DNA of 64,000 nucleotides from Pseudomonas sp. GM50 (lineage in GTDB: Bacteria > Pseudomonadota > Gammaproteobacteria > Pseudomonadales > Pseudomonadaceae), in contig NZ_AKJK01000061.1 in the NCBI RefSeq assembly GCF_000282375.1, positions 35,399-99,398 of the forward strand. Direction: 5' to 3'. The first letter of the stretch is position 1. Each line of letters begins with the position of its first letter. Under the pieces are notes generated by a model, which was not told the origin of the DNA, ran no database searches, and saw only the letters and a program-made list of their open reading frames with translations. Of the stretch, positions 46,194-64,000 are shown one piece after another. Both the position numbers and the translations under genes were made by a program.

Positions 46194-46901
46194 TCAGCGG
46201 CGGTTAGCCCAACGCTGGCGCAACCATTCAAGGTCTTCGGGGCGAGTGACCTTGATGTTATCGGATCGCCCTTCAATCAAGCGCGGCGCCTGGCCCGACC
46301 ACTCCATGGCCGAGGCTTCATCGGTGATGACAACATCGGCCACCAGACTGTCCGCCAATGCCCGATGCAACGCGCCAAGGCGAAACATCTGTGGCGTATA
46401 AGCCTGCCAGATCACACTGCGATCCACGGTTTCGACGACACGGCCCTGCTTGTCGACCCGCTTGAGGGTATCGCGCGCAGGCACCGCCAACAGACCGCCC
46501 ACCGGATCGTCGGCCAGTTCACTGAGCAACTTATCAAGATCATCACGCGCCAGATTCGGCCGCGCGGCATCGTGAACCAACACCCAATCCTCATCGTCAG
46601 CGCCTTGGGCATGCAAATGCAGCAAGGCATTGAGCACTGACCCGGAACGCTCGGCGCCGCCTTCAACCCGCTGAATACGCGGATCGGCAGCACAGGCCAG
46701 GTTCGGCCAGTAAGGATCGTCGATAGCAAGACTGACCACCAACCCCTTCAGGGCAGGATGATCGAGGAAACAGCCGAGGCTGTGTTCGAGAATAGTGCGC
46801 CCGCCCAGTTGCAAGTATTGCTTGGGACGGTCCGCGGCCATACGGGCACCAACGCCCGCGGCAGGAATCACGGCCCAGAAGGCCGGTAACGAGTTAATCA
46901 T
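46194..46901 (-). CDS. ispD: 2-C-methyl-D-erythritol 4-phosphate cytidylyltransferase
   Basis: 235 residues. The nucleotidyltransferase motif AAGVGARMAADRPKQYL (about 14-30) and VLVHDAARPNL are conserved. Third step of the MEP pathway. Start overlaps the ftsB stop by 4 bases. Confidence 0.97.
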   Translation of the reverse strand: MINSLPAFWAVIPAAGVGARMAADRPKQYLQLGGRTILEHSLGCFLDHPALKGLVVSLAIDDPYWPNLACAADPRIQRVEGGAERSGSVLNALLHLHAQGADDEDWVLVHDAARPNLARDDLDKLLSELADDPVGGLLAVPARDTLKRVDKQGRVVETVDRSVIWQAYTPQMFRLGALHRALADSLVADVVITDEASAMEWSGQAPRLIEGRSDNIKVTRPEDLEWLRQRWANRR

Positions 46902-47176
46902 TGGGCCAACTGGTAAAGGGTTTCACCGTCCTTGACCATGCCCAACTCATGACGAGCCCGTTCTTCAACGGTCTCCATGCCCTTTTTCAATTCGCTGACT
47001 TCGGCGTCCATCACCCGATTGCGCTCCAGCAACGCCTCGTTCTCGGCGTGTTGATCCGCAATCTGCTGCTTCAGCTCGGCCACTTGCGCCAGACTGCCAT
47101 TACCCACCCACAGGCGGTACTGCAGGCCGGCCAGCAGCAAGAGCAAGACGAGGAACAACCAGTTGGGACTGCGCAT
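46898..47176 (-). CDS. ftsB: Cell division protein FtsB
   Basis: 92 residues: one N-terminal transmembrane helix (about 4-20, LFLVLLLLLAGLQYRLW) then a periplasmic coiled coil (about 30-72). Part of the FtsQLB divisome complex. The eno-ftsB-ispD order is typical of gammaproteobacteria. Confidence 0.95.
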   Translation of the reverse strand: MRSPNWLFLVLLLLLAGLQYRLWVGNGSLAQVAELKQQIADQHAENEALLERNRVMDAEVSELKKGMETVEERARHELGMVKDGETLYQLAQ

Positions 47177-47240
47177 CGAATATCAGGTATCCAGTGAAAA
47201 AAGACAGCCATGCCAAAACTTTGAAGCTTCTGATAGCACG

Positions 47241-47261
47241 AAGCCTGGAAGAACCAGGCTT
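47241..47261 (-). terminator. Possible weak terminator after eno
   Basis: AAGCCTGG/CCAGGCTT perfect stem with a 5-base loop, 87 bases past the eno stop, without a T-run. May only be an mRNA-stabilising hairpin. Confidence 0.4.
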
Positions 47262-47347
47262 GTGCTCTTAAGGCATCAGATTAGTGGCAAATCCATCGCT
47301 GCTGCGATTTTTCCGACACAATCCGGTGTCTTTTTGTCGTTTACCAC

Positions 47348-48688
<1,341 letters not shown>

Positions 48689-48730
48689 TTATCGTCGGCA
48701 AGTGATAGACAGGGGGCAAGCTTGCGGACG

Positions 48731-48763
48731 ACAACGCTCAAGCCCGAGGGCCTGAGCGTTAAA
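48731..48763. other. Strong hairpin in the kdsA-eno intergenic region
   Basis: AACGCTCA-x-GCCC/GGGC-x-TGAGCGTT forms a stem of about 12 bp with a 2-base loop. It has no T-run on either side, so it may be a 5' RNA structure of eno or a processing site rather than a terminator. Confidence 0.45.
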
Positions 48764-48793
48764 CCGTGCAGTACTTTACCGGAGAATCGGGGT

Positions 48794-51550
<2,757 letters not shown>

Positions 51551-52879
51551 TCAGCTCAAACCTTGATCTTCGATCAGCGGCTGCCAATGCAAATACCAGC
51601 CACCTTGCTCACCGCCATTTAGCCCCCGCAGGTTCGCCACCGCCAGCAATTGCTGGCCTCTGTAGACCAGCGGCAATCTGCCACGGGCGAAGCCCGGCAC
51701 ACCGCTTTCGTTGAGCAAACGCTTCAAGTCACGGTGGCCGCGATCGGGCAGGTTCATGACCTCGCCTCCCTCACGATAGCGGATCTGCAGCGGGCCAGCG
51801 GGGATCTGACCGGTGAACGTAAGTACGCCATTATCCGGCAACACCAGTGATACCGAGGGATCAGCCCAAGATACCGGGAATGGCGGAGTGCGCAGCCAGC
51901 CACCCGACAACCACCAGAGACGCCCACCCGCGCGATGCAATTCACCTGCCGCCAGCCGCCAGACCGGACGCGCATCGCCGGTCGCATCGCGCAAATTCTC
52001 CCAACCCGACCAATGGTCACTGTCCGGCAAAGTCGTCAGCGGTTTGAGCCAGTGACTTAGCGCGTTGCGCTGGCGCGCATCAGACAGTTTTTCCAGTGGC
52101 GCCAGCTCCAGCGACGGCAAGCCCAGCCAATCGAACTCGCTGACCGTGGTGGCGTGGGCCAGATCGATTTGCGCCAATTCGTCGAGCAGTCCCTGCGCTT
52201 CGCTCAGATGCGCGGCGCTGCGAGCCATGGTCGTCACGGCTTGCGGCCAGCGCGCAGTCAACACGGGGAACACCTGATGACGCAGATAATTGCGCGAGAA
52301 CTGGTGGTCCTGGTTCGATGGATCCTCGATCCAGCCCAACTGATATTCAGTCGCGCAGGCCTCAAGCTCGGCGCGAGTAACGTCGAGCAAGGGTCGCAGC
52401 AGATGCCCCCGCCCCAAAGGACGCTCGCTCGGCATCCCCGACAAGCCTCTCACCCCTGCCCCACGCATCAGTCGAAACAACAGGGTTTCCGCCTGATCGT
52501 CACGGTGTTGCCCAGTGAGCAGCACTTCACCAATATGAGTCGCCGCGATGAAGGCGCTATAACGCGCATCCCGCGCCGCACGCTCAAGGCTGGCGCCGGG
52601 TTCAACCTGAACACGCACGACTTCCAGCGGCACTCCCAACGCATCACAGACCGACTGACAGTGTTCCGGCCACGCATCAGCCGCAGCCTGAAGGCCGTGG
52701 TGGACATGGATGGCGGTCAGTGTCGGCAGGGATTGGGTTTTCGCAAGGTGCGCGAGAAGGTGCAGCAGGACGGTGGAGTCGAGACCACCGGAGAACGCGA
52801 TGCGCCAGGTTGTGGCGTTGCGCCAAGGCGTAAGGTTGCGCAGGAGTCGGGTAGACAAATCAATCGTGGGCTGACTCAT
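51551..52879 (-). CDS. tilS: tRNA(Ile)-lysidine synthase
   Basis: 442 residues. The PP-loop SGGLDS lies at 30-35, followed by HHGLQAAAD and HRDDQAETLLFRLMRG. Modifies C34 of the tRNA-Ile that reads AUA codons. ATG at 52879 chosen; the frame extends 6 codons upstream toward a REPIN. Confidence 0.95.
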   Translation of the reverse strand: MSQPTIDLSTRLLRNLTPWRNATTWRIAFSGGLDSTVLLHLLAHLAKTQSLPTLTAIHVHHGLQAAADAWPEHCQSVCDALGVPLEVVRVQVEPGASLERAARDARYSAFIAATHIGEVLLTGQHRDDQAETLLFRLMRGAGVRGLSGMPSERPLGRGHLLRPLLDVTRAELEACATEYQLGWIEDPSNQDHQFSRNYLRHQVFPVLTARWPQAVTTMARSAAHLSEAQGLLDELAQIDLAHATTVSEFDWLGLPSLELAPLEKLSDARQRNALSHWLKPLTTLPDSDHWSGWENLRDATGDARPVWRLAAGELHRAGGRLWWLSGGWLRTPPFPVSWADPSVSLVLPDNGVLTFTGQIPAGPLQIRYREGGEVMNLPDRGHRDLKRLLNESGVPGFARGRLPLVYRGQQLLAVANLRGLNGGEQGGWYLHWQPLIEDQGLS

Positions 52880-52904
52880 ATCGATCACTTCGCACAAATC
52901 AAAT

Positions 52905-52992
52905 GTGGGAGCGGGCTTGCTCGCGAAAGCGGTTCAACACTCAACACATCAGTTGACTGTTATACCGCTTTCGCGAGCAAGCCCGCTCCCAC
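52905..52992. repeat. REPIN between accA and tilS
   Basis: Complete inverted pair of the variant GTGGGAGCGGGCTTGCTCGC with near-perfect right arm ending GCTCCCAC. Lies between the accA stop (53014) and tilS start. Confidence 0.9.
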
Positions 52993-53013
52993 ATTATTAA
53001 AGCCGAGGTCAGA

Positions 53014-53961
53014 TCAGAGACCGTAGCTCATCAGACGCTCATAACGACGGGCCAACAGCGCCTTGTTATCGAACTTCTTCAACATCGCCAGTTGCGAGCT
53101 CAGCTCGGCGCGAATCGAGGCAGCCGCAGCGGCCGGATCACGATGAGCGCCGCCCAATGGCTCGCCGATCACCTTATCGACAATGCCCAGGCCCTTCAGA
53201 CGCTCGGCAGTGATGCCCATGGCTTCAGCAGCATCCGGCGCCTTCTCGGAAGTTTTCCACAGAATCGAAGCGCAACCTTCCGGCGAAATCACCGCGTAGG
53301 TCGAGTACTGCAGCATGTTCAGCTGATCGCAGACGCCGATCGCCAATGCACCACCGGAACCACCTTCACCGATCACGGTGGCAATGATTGGGGTTTTCAG
53401 GCGAGCCATGACGCGCAGGTTCCAGGCAATTGCTTCGCTTTGGTTGCGCTCTTCGGCGTCGATGCCAGGGTAAGCACCCGGGGTGTCGATGAAGGTCAGG
53501 ATCGGCATTTTGAAACGCTCGGCCATTTCCATCAGACGGCACGCCTTGCGGTAGCCTTCCGGACGCGGCATGCCGAAGTTGCGGCGAACCTTCTCGCGCA
53601 CTTCGCGGCCTTTCTGGTGACCGATGATCATCACCGGCTGGTCGTCCAGACGGGCAATGCCGCCAACGATCGCAGCGTCGTCGGAGAAGTGACGGTCGCC
53701 GTGCAGTTCGTCGAACTCGGTGAAGATGTGTTCGATGTAGTCCAGGGTATACGGACGTTTCGGGTGACGCGCCAGACGTGCGATCTGCCAGCTGGTCAGC
53801 TTGCCGAAGATGTCTTCGGTCAGCGTGCTGCTCTTGTCCTGCAGGCGGGAGATCTCATCGCCGATATTCAGCGAATTGTCATTACCGACCAAGCGCAACT
53901 CTTCGATCTTGGCTTGCAGGTCGGCGATCGGCTGTTCGAAATCTAGAAAATTCGGGTTCAT
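53014..53961 (-). CDS. accA: Acetyl-CoA carboxylase carboxyltransferase subunit alpha
   Basis: 315 residues from ATG at 53961. The carboxyltransferase core has [31 protein letters not shown] and [13 protein letters not shown]. With AccD it transfers carboxyl from biotin to acetyl-CoA, the first committed step of fatty-acid synthesis. Confidence 0.97.
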   Translation of the reverse strand: MNPNFLDFEQPIADLQAKIEELRLVGNDNSLNIGDEISRLQDKSSTLTEDIFGKLTSWQIARLARHPKRPYTLDYIEHIFTEFDELHGDRHFSDDAAIVGGIARLDDQPVMIIGHQKGREVREKVRRNFGMPRPEGYRKACRLMEMAERFKMPILTFIDTPGAYPGIDAEERNQSEAIAWNLRVMARLKTPIIATVIGEGGSGGALAIGVCDQLNMLQYSTYAVISPEGCASILWKTSEKAPDAAEAMGITAERLKGLGIVDKVIGEPLGGAHRDPAAAAASIRAELSSQLAMLKKFDNKALLARRYERLMSYGL

Positions 53962-54112
53962 AGGCGTCCGTCTTGGGTCGACCTCCAAGAGAGCTTGGGC
54001 CGGCCGGTTGTCTATTCGCGCCCTACCTTAAGGGACAGGCGCGTTCAGGTCGAGATTAAAAATTCGGGTCGGGGTCAGGCGCGTTCCAATGGTAAGGAAT
54101 GGCACCTGACCG

Positions 54113-57634
<3,522 letters not shown>

Positions 57635-57671
57635 AGTGATCCTGTCTAGAAACTAGAAACGTGAAGACAAC

Positions 57672-57695
57672 AAGGCCCGGATTGTACCGGGCCTT
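57672..57695. terminator. Hairpin between rnhB and dnaE
   Basis: AAGGCCCGG/CCGGGCCTT stem with a 6-base loop; on the minus strand it is followed by GTTGTC, so it is at best a weak terminator for the lpx-rnhB run. Confidence 0.55.
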
Positions 57696-57716
57696 GAGTA
57701 AAACATCAGCCTGCGG

Positions 57717-58358
57717 CTAACGCTCGATCAGGTTTTCCCGCGCTTCATACGCCAAGCGTACCGGGGCGAACGAGCGGCGATGGATTGGGGTCGGCCCCAA
57801 GCGGGCCAGCGCTTCCAGGTGAACGGGTGTCGGGTAGCCTTTATGGCCTCCGATCCCGTAACCCGGATAAATCAGTTCGAATGCCGCCATTTCCCGATCA
57901 CGGCTGACCTTGGCCAGAATCGATGCCGCGGCAATGGCCGGTACCTTGCCATCGCCCTGAATCACCGCTTCGGCGCGCATCGAGAGCTTCGGGCAACGGT
58001 TGCCGTCGATCATCGCCAGTTTCGGCTGAATGTGCAGCCCTTCGACGGCACGCTGCATGGCCAGCATGGTGGCGTGAAGAATGTTCAGCTCGTCGATTTC
58101 TTCTACTTCAGCGCGAGCGACATACCAACTCAGGGCCTTTTCGCAGATTTCATCGTAAAGCGCATCACGGCGAGCTTCGGTAAGCTTCTTCGAGTCGTTG
58201 AGGCCCAGGATGGGGCGGCTCGGATCGAGGATCACTGCCGCCGTCACCACCGCACCACACAGCGGGCCGCGACCGACTTCATCGACACCCGCCACCAGAT
58301 CTTCAAGCTCATCGACCAGCATAAAATCCAGGCCCATCTGCTTACTTGCTTTGCTCAT
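57717..58358 (-). CDS. rnhB: Ribonuclease HII
   Basis: 213 residues. The DEVGRGPL motif has catalytic D26 and E27; further acidic residues lie around ILDPS...LNDSKKL. Removes ribonucleotides from DNA. Starts within the lpxB stop (shared base 58358); an internal ATG at 58337 is an alternative. Confidence 0.96.
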   Translation of the reverse strand: MSKASKQMGLDFMLVDELEDLVAGVDEVGRGPLCGAVVTAAVILDPSRPILGLNDSKKLTEARRDALYDEICEKALSWYVARAEVEEIDELNILHATMLAMQRAVEGLHIQPKLAMIDGNRCPKLSMRAEAVIQGDGKVPAIAAASILAKVSRDREMAAFELIYPGYGIGGHKGYPTPVHLEALARLGPTPIHRRSFAPVRLAYEARENLIER

Positions 58359-59485
58359 TATGCTCTGCCAATCAGGTTCAGTACCGCGTCCGCTGCCTGA
58401 TTGGAGGCGTCCAAGCGCAGGGTTCGGTGGATTTCGTCAAAGCCCCGGGTCTGCTCCTGGCCACCTTCGATCAGTGGCGACAGGGTTTGGGCCAAGGCCT
58501 CTACCGTCGCATCGTCCTGCAACAACTCCGGCACCAGCAGGCGCTGGGCCAGCAGATTTGGCAAGGAGACGTAGGGACTCTTCACCATCCGTTTGAGAAT
58601 CCAGAACGTCAGCGGTGCCAAGCGATAAGCGACCACCATCGGTCGCTTGTATAGCAATGCTTCCAGCGTAGCCGTCCCCGAAGCGATCAACACCGCGTCG
58701 CAAGCCGCCAGGGCCAGATGGGATTTGCCGTCGAGCAAGGTCAGCGGCAGATCGCGACCGGCCAGCAGCTCTTCAAGCTGGGCCCGGCGCTGCGGGCTCG
58801 CGCATGGCATGACGAACCGTACGCCCGGGCGCATGGCCCGCAAGCGCTGGGCGGTGTCGAGGAACAGCGCACCAAGGCGCCCGACCTCACCGCCACGGCT
58901 GCCCGGCATCAGGGCGACCAGCGGCCCATCCGGCAAGCCAAGCTCAGCCCGCGCGGCGGCGCGATCAGCCTCAAGCGGAATCGCATCGGCCAGGGAATGC
59001 CCGACAAACCGCACCGGGACACCCTTCTCTTCATAAAATTTGGCTTCGAACGGGAACAGCGTCAGCATCAGGTCGCAACCTTCGCGAATCTTCAGCACCC
59101 GCTTCTGCCGCCAGGCCCAGACCGACGGGCTGACGTAATGCACGGTCTTGATCCCGGCCTGACGCAGCTTGAGCTCGATATTGAGGTTGAAGTCCGGGGC
59201 ATCGATACCGATGAACACGTCCGGCTTCTCGGCGATCAGGTCCGCGACCAGTTTCTTGCGACGCGCCAACAGCTCGCGCAAACGGCCCAGCACTTCCACC
59301 AAGCCCATGACAGAAAGACGTTCCATCGGGAAATACGACGCCAGGCCTTCGGCCTGCATCAGCGGACCGCCGACACCGATGAACTCGACTGCCGGATGCC
59401 GAGCCTTGAGCGCGCGCATGAGACCCGCACCCAGAATGTCACCGGAAGCCTCTCCCGCCACCAGCGCAATACGCAAATTGGCCAT
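58358..59485 (-). CDS. lpxB: Lipid-A-disaccharide synthase
   Basis: 375 residues, GT19 family. [17 protein letters not shown] at the N terminus and [11 protein letters not shown] and [13 protein letters not shown] later are conserved. Joins lipid X and UDP-diacylglucosamine. Starts 2 bases after lpxA ends. Confidence 0.97.
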   Translation of the reverse strand: MANLRIALVAGEASGDILGAGLMRALKARHPAVEFIGVGGPLMQAEGLASYFPMERLSVMGLVEVLGRLRELLARRKKLVADLIAEKPDVFIGIDAPDFNLNIELKLRQAGIKTVHYVSPSVWAWRQKRVLKIREGCDLMLTLFPFEAKFYEEKGVPVRFVGHSLADAIPLEADRAAARAELGLPDGPLVALMPGSRGGEVGRLGALFLDTAQRLRAMRPGVRFVMPCASPQRRAQLEELLAGRDLPLTLLDGKSHLALAACDAVLIASGTATLEALLYKRPMVVAYRLAPLTFWILKRMVKSPYVSLPNLLAQRLLVPELLQDDATVEALAQTLSPLIEGGQEQTRGFDEIHRTLRLDASNQAADAVLNLIGRA

Positions 59486-59487
59486 GC

Positions 59488-60264
59488 TTAACGGGTGATG
59501 CCGCGGGTCGAAGACTGGATGGAGTCACGGAACACCGCGACTTCCGGGAACTGAAGCGAGGGTTCGGCCAGCTCGGCAAGCGCCTGCTCGACCGTCAGGC
59601 CCTGGCGGTAAACCACCTTGTAGGCACGACGCAAGGCGTGAATCGCGTCCTCGCTGAAACCGCGACGGCGCAGGCCTTCGAAGTTCATGCTGCGGGCTTC
59701 GGCCGGGTTGCCGAATACCGTGACGTAGGCTGGAACGTCCTTGCCAATGGCAGTGCCCATACCGGAAAAGCTGTGGGCGCCGATGTGGCAATACTGGTGA
59801 ACCAGGGTAAAACCGGACAGGATCGCCCAGTCCTCGACATGCACATGGCCCGCCAACGCGGTGTTGTTGACCAGAATGCAGTGGTTGCCGATAACGCTGT
59901 CGTGACCGATGTGGGCATAGGCCATGATCAGATTGTGATCGCCCAGGGTCGTTTCCGAACGGTCCTGAATGGTCCCGCGGTGAATCGTCACACCTTCGCG
60001 AATGACGTTATGGTCACCGATGACCAGACGGGTTTCTTCGCCCTTGTATTTCAGATCGGGCGTGTCCTCGCCTACCGAAGAAAACTGGTAGATGCGGTTG
60101 TGCTTACCGATTCGGGTCGGGCCCTTGAGAATCACATGCGGCCCGATCACTGTCCCCTCGCCGATTTCCACACCTGCGCCGATGATCGACCAAGGGCCGA
60201 CTTCGACGTCGTCGGCCAGAATGGCCGTCGGATCGATGATTGCGCGAGGGTCAATCAAACTCAT
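59488..60264 (-). CDS. lpxA: UDP-N-acetylglucosamine acyltransferase
   Basis: 258 residues with left-handed beta-helix hexapeptide repeats over the first 190 residues. The catalytic His (H121) is in [20 protein letters not shown]. First step of lipid A synthesis. Overlaps fabZ by 4 bases. Confidence 0.97.
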   Translation of the reverse strand: MSLIDPRAIIDPTAILADDVEVGPWSIIGAGVEIGEGTVIGPHVILKGPTRIGKHNRIYQFSSVGEDTPDLKYKGEETRLVIGDHNVIREGVTIHRGTIQDRSETTLGDHNLIMAYAHIGHDSVIGNHCILVNNTALAGHVHVEDWAILSGFTLVHQYCHIGAHSFSGMGTAIGKDVPAYVTVFGNPAEARSMNFEGLRRRGFSEDAIHALRRAYKVVYRQGLTVEQALAELAEPSLQFPEVAVFRDSIQSSTRGITR

Positions 60265-60701
60265 AGTTTGCGTTCCGCGCAGATGATTTCAGCGGAGCAG
60301 ACTGGCTTGCCATCGACCGAAGCCTGGCACTCGAACTTCCAGATCTGACGCTTGCAGCTCAGGAACTTGGCTTCCAGGATCAGCTGATCGCCTGGCAGCA
60401 CAGGCTGGCGGAAGCGCAGCTTGTCGGAGCCGACGAAGTAATAAAGCGTGCCGTCGGCAGGCTTCACGTCGAGCATTTTGAAACCAAGGATCCCGGCAGC
60501 CTGAGCCATCGCTTCGATGATCAATACGCCCGGCATGATTGGATGCGCAGGGAAGTGACCATTGAAGAACGGTTCGTTGATGCTGACATTCTTGTAGGCG
60601 CGAATGCGCTTGCCTTCCACATCCAGATCCACGACCCGGTCCACCAGCAGGAACGGGTAACGGTGAGGCAGGTATTCGCGAATCTCGTTGATGTCCATCA
60701 T
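60261..60701 (-). CDS. fabZ: 3-hydroxyacyl-ACP dehydratase FabZ
   Basis: 146 residues from the ATG at 60701. Active-site His49 (FFNGHFP) and Glu63 (LIIEAMAQA) are intact. Dehydrates hydroxyacyl-ACP in fatty-acid elongation, competing with lpxA and lpxD for 3-hydroxyacyl-ACP, hence the clustering. Confidence 0.97.
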   Translation of the reverse strand: MMDINEIREYLPHRYPFLLVDRVVDLDVEGKRIRAYKNVSINEPFFNGHFPAHPIMPGVLIIEAMAQAAGILGFKMLDVKPADGTLYYFVGSDKLRFRQPVLPGDQLILEAKFLSCKRQIWKFECQASVDGKPVCSAEIICAERKL

Positions 60702-60809
60702 TTCGGGGGGAAGCCTATGTAAAGATTGGGAGCGCGCGACTGACGCGCACTCCTCTAGCAAATCAAGGAGGCAGTCTAGCGGCTGTGCACACTTGATATG
60801 GAAATGGTA

Positions 60810-61865
60810 TCAGCCATCTGATGAAGCATTACCGTCAGGGGTCACGTCCCCTACACGCTTTTCCAGCTGTCGCAGTCGTCGCGCGATGTCATCGAGCTGA
60901 CGGATACGTGCCGCGCTTTTGCGCCATTCGGCTGCCGGTTGCATCGCCGTACCGGAAGAATAGGAACCCGGCTCGGTAATCGAGTGGGTCACCATGGTCA
61001 TCCCGGTCAGGAAAACGTTGTCGCAAATTTCGATATGCCCCACCAGCCCTACGCCACCGGCGAGCATGCAATGCTTGCCGATCTTGGTGCTGCCGGAGAT
61101 CCCCACACACGCGGCCATGGCGGTGTGATCACCGACCTGGACGTTGTGAGCGATCTGAATCTGGTTGTCGAGCTTCACACCATTGCCGATAACGGTATCG
61201 GCCAGTGCGCCGCGATCGATAGCGGTATTTACGCCTATTTCCACGTCATCGCCGATCGAGACGCCGCCGATCTGGGCGATTTTCTGCCAGACACCTTTCT
61301 CGTTGGCAAAACCGAAGCCTTCACCGCCGAGCACGGCACCGGATTGAATCACCACCCGTTTGCCGATGCGCACATCGTGATACAGCGTGACACGCGGAGC
61401 CAACCAGCCGCCCTCGCCGATTTCGCAGCGCGCACCGATGAAGCAATGAGCCCCAACGGTCACACCTGCGCCAATACGCGCCGCACTTTCGATCACCGCA
61501 AAAGCACCGATGCTCGCCGCTGGATCGACCACTGCATCCGCGGCCACCACCGCTGTCGGATGAATACCGGCAGGCGCCTTGGGTTTGGGATCGAACAAAT
61601 GGGAAACGCGCGCGTAGGCCAGGTACGGATCCGGCACCACCAATGCATCACCGGCAAAACCTTCAGCGTCAGCGGCCTTCAGCAATACAGCTGCAGCCTG
61701 ACTGCCAGCCAGGTATTTACGGTATTGAGGATTTGCCAGAAAGCTCAACTGAGCTGGGCCAGCCTCTTGCAAAGTGGCTAGCCCAGTAATTTCTTTCTTC
61801 GGGTCGCCACGCAAGGTGGCGCCGAGGAACTCGGCCAACTGGCCGAGCTTTATAGTCGCTGTCAT
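60810..61865 (-). CDS. lpxD: UDP-3-O-acylglucosamine N-acyltransferase
   Basis: 351 residues. N-terminal uridine-binding domain, hexapeptide-repeat beta-helix (about 100-310) with the active-site stretch [15 protein letters not shown], and a C-terminal helix ([18 protein letters not shown]). Third step of lipid A synthesis. Confidence 0.97.
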   Translation of the reverse strand: MTATIKLGQLAEFLGATLRGDPKKEITGLATLQEAGPAQLSFLANPQYRKYLAGSQAAAVLLKAADAEGFAGDALVVPDPYLAYARVSHLFDPKPKAPAGIHPTAVVAADAVVDPAASIGAFAVIESAARIGAGVTVGAHCFIGARCEIGEGGWLAPRVTLYHDVRIGKRVVIQSGAVLGGEGFGFANEKGVWQKIAQIGGVSIGDDVEIGVNTAIDRGALADTVIGNGVKLDNQIQIAHNVQVGDHTAMAACVGISGSTKIGKHCMLAGGVGLVGHIEICDNVFLTGMTMVTHSITEPGSYSSGTAMQPAAEWRKSAARIRQLDDIARRLRQLEKRVGDVTPDGNASSDG

Positions 61866-61868
61866 GGG

Positions 61869-62372
61869 TTACTTCAGCTGATTCATGCGCTCGATAACCT
61901 GGCGAGTGATGTCGTACTGAGGCTTGACATCAATCACTGCGCCACGCTCGAAGACCAGGTCAAAAGCACCTTTCTTGATGACTTCTTCCACAGCGCTGTC
62001 CAGTTTCGGCTTGAGCTGTTTCAGCATTTCACGGTCGGCAACGGCCTTGGCTTCGTTCAGTTCCTTGGACTGGAACTGGAAATCACGAGCCTTTTGCTTG
62101 AACTCAAGCTCCAGACGCTCACGTTCGCCTTGTTGCATTTTGTCGCCGCCAGCCATCAGACGGTCCTGGATACCCTTGGCGCTGCTTTCCAGGCTTTTGA
62201 GCTTGGTCAGTTGCGGGCCGAATTTTTTCTCGGCATCCACGGCGTATTTTTTCGCCGCGTCGGATTCCAGCAGTGCCATCTGATAGTTCAGAACGGCGAT
62301 TTTCATGTCGGCAAAAGCCGGACCTGCTACCAGTACGGTCGCCAGGAGAACCAATTGAGTCAACTTACGCAC
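61869..62372 (-). CDS. skp: Periplasmic chaperone Skp/OmpH
   Basis: 167 residues. Signal peptide with cleavage after A21 (GPAFA-D), then a long charged coiled coil (about 45-125), the tentacle arms of Skp. Carries unfolded outer-membrane proteins to BamA, encoded just upstream. Confidence 0.95.
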   Translation of the reverse strand: MRKLTQLVLLATVLVAGPAFADMKIAVLNYQMALLESDAAKKYAVDAEKKFGPQLTKLKSLESSAKGIQDRLMAGGDKMQQGERERLELEFKQKARDFQFQSKELNEAKAVADREMLKQLKPKLDSAVEEVIKKGAFDLVFERGAVIDVKPQYDITRQVIERMNQLK

Positions 62373-62417
62373 GATGCACTCCTACAAAATCCATTGTCGT
62401 TATCTTGGGTCAGACGC

Positions 62418-64000
62418 TTAGAACGTCTGGCCGAGGGAGAATTGGAACACTTGAGTCTCAGCGTCATCCGGTTTCTTGACCGGCATGGCCAACGCGAAGC
62501 TCAGAGGACCCAGTGCGGTAACCCAGGTCACGCCTACACCGACGGAACTGGCCATGTTGCTCAGGCTAATGTCGTTACACGCTGTTTGGGCGGTTGAACC
62601 AACATTGGCGTTCGTCGTTTTGTCGCACTTGGAGTCGAAAACGTTACCCACGTCCCAGAATACCGAAGTACGCAGGGAACGCTGATCCTTGACGAATGGC
62701 AGCGGGAACAGTACTTCGACACCACCCTGGATCAGGACGTTACCACCGAATGGCAGCGGATCCTGGTCCGGGTCGGCGAGCGTACCGGCGTTACCCGTGA
62801 CAGCCGCGCCGCGGCTAGGTGTACTGCGAGGACCGAGGGTACTGTCCTTGAAACCACGAACCGAGTTGAAACCACCAGCATAGTAGTTTTCATAGAACGG
62901 TAAGCCATCGGTAGAACCGTAGCCATCGCCATAACCCAGTTCGGTGTGAAGGCGCATGGTGTAGTTTTCAGACAATGGCTGGAACAACTGGCCACGGTAA
63001 TCAAGCTTGAAGAACGACAGGTCGCTACCCGGCGTGGTGGTTTCCAGGGTCAGGCTTTGGGAATGACCACGGGTCGCCAATACGCCTTTGTTCAAAGTGG
63101 ACTCGGACCAACCGGCCGAAGCCTTGAAGTTCAGGTAGCTGTCGCCCTCGCGGTTAACGAAGTCGAAAATCTCGTCAACGGTGTACTGGCCGGTCTTGAT
63201 CTTGTCCTGCTGTGCAGTCAGACCGAAGGTCAGGCGCGAAGTCTCGCTGATTGGGTAGCCGACGCTCACGCCAGCACCCAGGCTGTCTACGGCATAGCTG
63301 GCCACGTCGACATCGAGGTCGTCATAGTCGGTGGTGCGGTAGAAAGCGTTGTAACCCAGGCTCACACCGTCAGCAGTCCAGTAGGGGTCGACATAACCGA
63401 AGTTATAGCGGCTCTGGTATTCACTGCGGGTCAAACCGATGCTGACCTTGTTACCGGTACCCAGGAAGTTGTTCTGGGTGATCGAACCACCCAGGATCAG
63501 ACCGGCACTCTGGGCGAAACCGACGCTGGCGGTAATCGAGCCGGACGCCTGCTCTTCAACGCTGTAGTTCACGTCAACCTGGTCGTCTACGCCCGGCACG
63601 GCCGGTGTCTCGACGTTGACTTCCTTGAAGAAGCCCAGACGTTCCAGACGGGTCTTGGATTGATCGATCAGGTAAGTCGAAGCCCAACCGCCTTCCATCT
63701 GACGCATTTCACGGCGCAGCACTTCGTCTTCGGACTTGGTGTTGCCACGGAAGTTGATGCGGTTCACGTAAGCACGCTTGCCCGGATCGACAGCGAACGT
63801 GATGTCGACCGTGTGGTCGTCATCGTGAGGCTGAGGCACGCCGTTGACGTTGGCGAAGGTGTAACCCTCGTTACCCAGGCGACGGGTGATCAGTTCGGAC
63901 GTGGTGGTCATCAGCTTGCGCGAGAACACCTGGCCTTTCTGAACCAGCAGCAGGGACTTGACCTGGTCTTCAGGCACTTTCAGGTCGCCGCTGAGCTTGA
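62418..64000 (-). CDS. bamA: Outer-membrane assembly factor BamA (3'-terminal part; cut by the window edge)
   Basis: The frame runs off the right end of the window; 526 C-terminal residues are visible of the roughly 790 expected. It has the last POTRA repeats (about the first 130 visible residues, with RVNRINFRGNTKSEDEVLRR) and the whole 16-strand barrel, including the VRGF motif (FNSVRGFKDS) and the C-terminal signature ending QFSLGQTF. Core of the BAM complex. First in the bamA-skp-lpxD-fabZ-lpxA-lpxB-rnhB-dnaE run. Confidence 0.97.
   Translation of the reverse strand, partial: KLSGDLKVPEDQVKSLLLVQKGQVFSRKLMTTTSELITRRLGNEGYTFANVNGVPQPHDDDHTVDITFAVDPGKRAYVNRINFRGNTKSEDEVLRREMRQMEGGWASTYLIDQSKTRLERLGFFKEVNVETPAVPGVDDQVDVNYSVEEQASGSITASVGFAQSAGLILGGSITQNNFLGTGNKVSIGLTRSEYQSRYNFGYVDPYWTADGVSLGYNAFYRTTDYDDLDVDVASYAVDSLGAGVSVGYPISETSRLTFGLTAQQDKIKTGQYTVDEIFDFVNREGDSYLNFKASAGWSESTLNKGVLATRGHSQSLTLETTTPGSDLSFFKLDYRGQLFQPLSENYTMRLHTELGYGDGYGSTDGLPFYENYYAGGFNSVRGFKDSTLGPRSTPSRGAAVTGNAGTLADPDQDPLPFGGNVLIQGGVEVLFPLPFVKDQRSLRTSVFWDVGNVFDSKCDKTTNANVGSTAQTACNDISLSNMASSVGVGVTWVTALGPLSFALAMPVKKPDDAETQVFQFSLGQTF

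Overview
The window is a chromosomal segment of a Pseudomonas, most likely of the P. fluorescens complex. The housekeeping gene order (recA-recX, mutS-fdxA-rgsA-rpoS-nlpD-pcm-surE-truD-ispF, fghA-adhC, ispD-ftsB-eno-kdsA-pyrG-tilS-accA-dnaE-rnhB-lpxB-lpxA-fabZ-lpxD-skp-bamA) is the one I know from this genus. The GTGGGAGCGAGCCTGCTCGCGA-type REP/REPIN repeats are typical of the P. fluorescens group. Nearly everything is on the minus strand; the exceptions are a LOG-family gene, mutS, fdxA and a LysR regulator.

Bases 1-3745 hold a LOG-family enzyme and the convergent recA-recX and pncC/cinA-type genes. Bases 3826-34142, between cinA and mutS, are filled by phage-tail genes with no capsid, portal, terminase, integrase or replication gene. 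This is the known pseudomonad tailocin (R-type bacteriocin) site, and here it carries two complete contractile tails in tandem. Read in the direction of transcription (right to left), it starts with a self-cleaving PrtR-type repressor (33408-34142), then a leader with an ATGCAT operator array and an intrinsic terminator, then a holin. Tailocin 1 is P2-like (20549-32485: terminator-like protein, V, W, J, I, fibre H, assembly protein, sheath, tube, E/E', tape measure T, U, X, D). Tailocin 2 is Mu/SfV-like (4929-20289: tail terminator, DUF2635, sheath, tube, gp41-type chaperone with -1 extension, tape measure, DNA-circularization-type protein, hub, gp45, gp46, gp47, gp48, four tail-fibre/assembly modules). 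The endolysin and Rz/Rz1 spanins lie at the far end. Both tails therefore appear to share one repressor, one promoter region and one lysis set split across the ends. Each tail has its own -1 frameshift site in the tail-assembly chaperone; one of the two extensions has no start codon and is missed by start-based gene finding.

Bases 34343-64000 are core genome: mismatch repair (mutS), ferredoxin, the sRNA RgsA, the stationary-phase sigma factor with nlpD, pcm and surE, tRNA pseudouridine synthase, two MEP-pathway enzymes (ispF, ispD) flanking a glutathione-dependent formaldehyde-detoxification pair with a LysR gene, cell division (ftsB), enolase, KDO synthesis, CTP synthase, tRNA-Ile lysidine synthase, acetyl-CoA carboxylase alpha, the replicative polymerase and the lipid A/outer-membrane biogenesis run ending in bamA, which is cut by the window edge. 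No tRNA, rRNA, CRISPR array or insertion sequence was seen.
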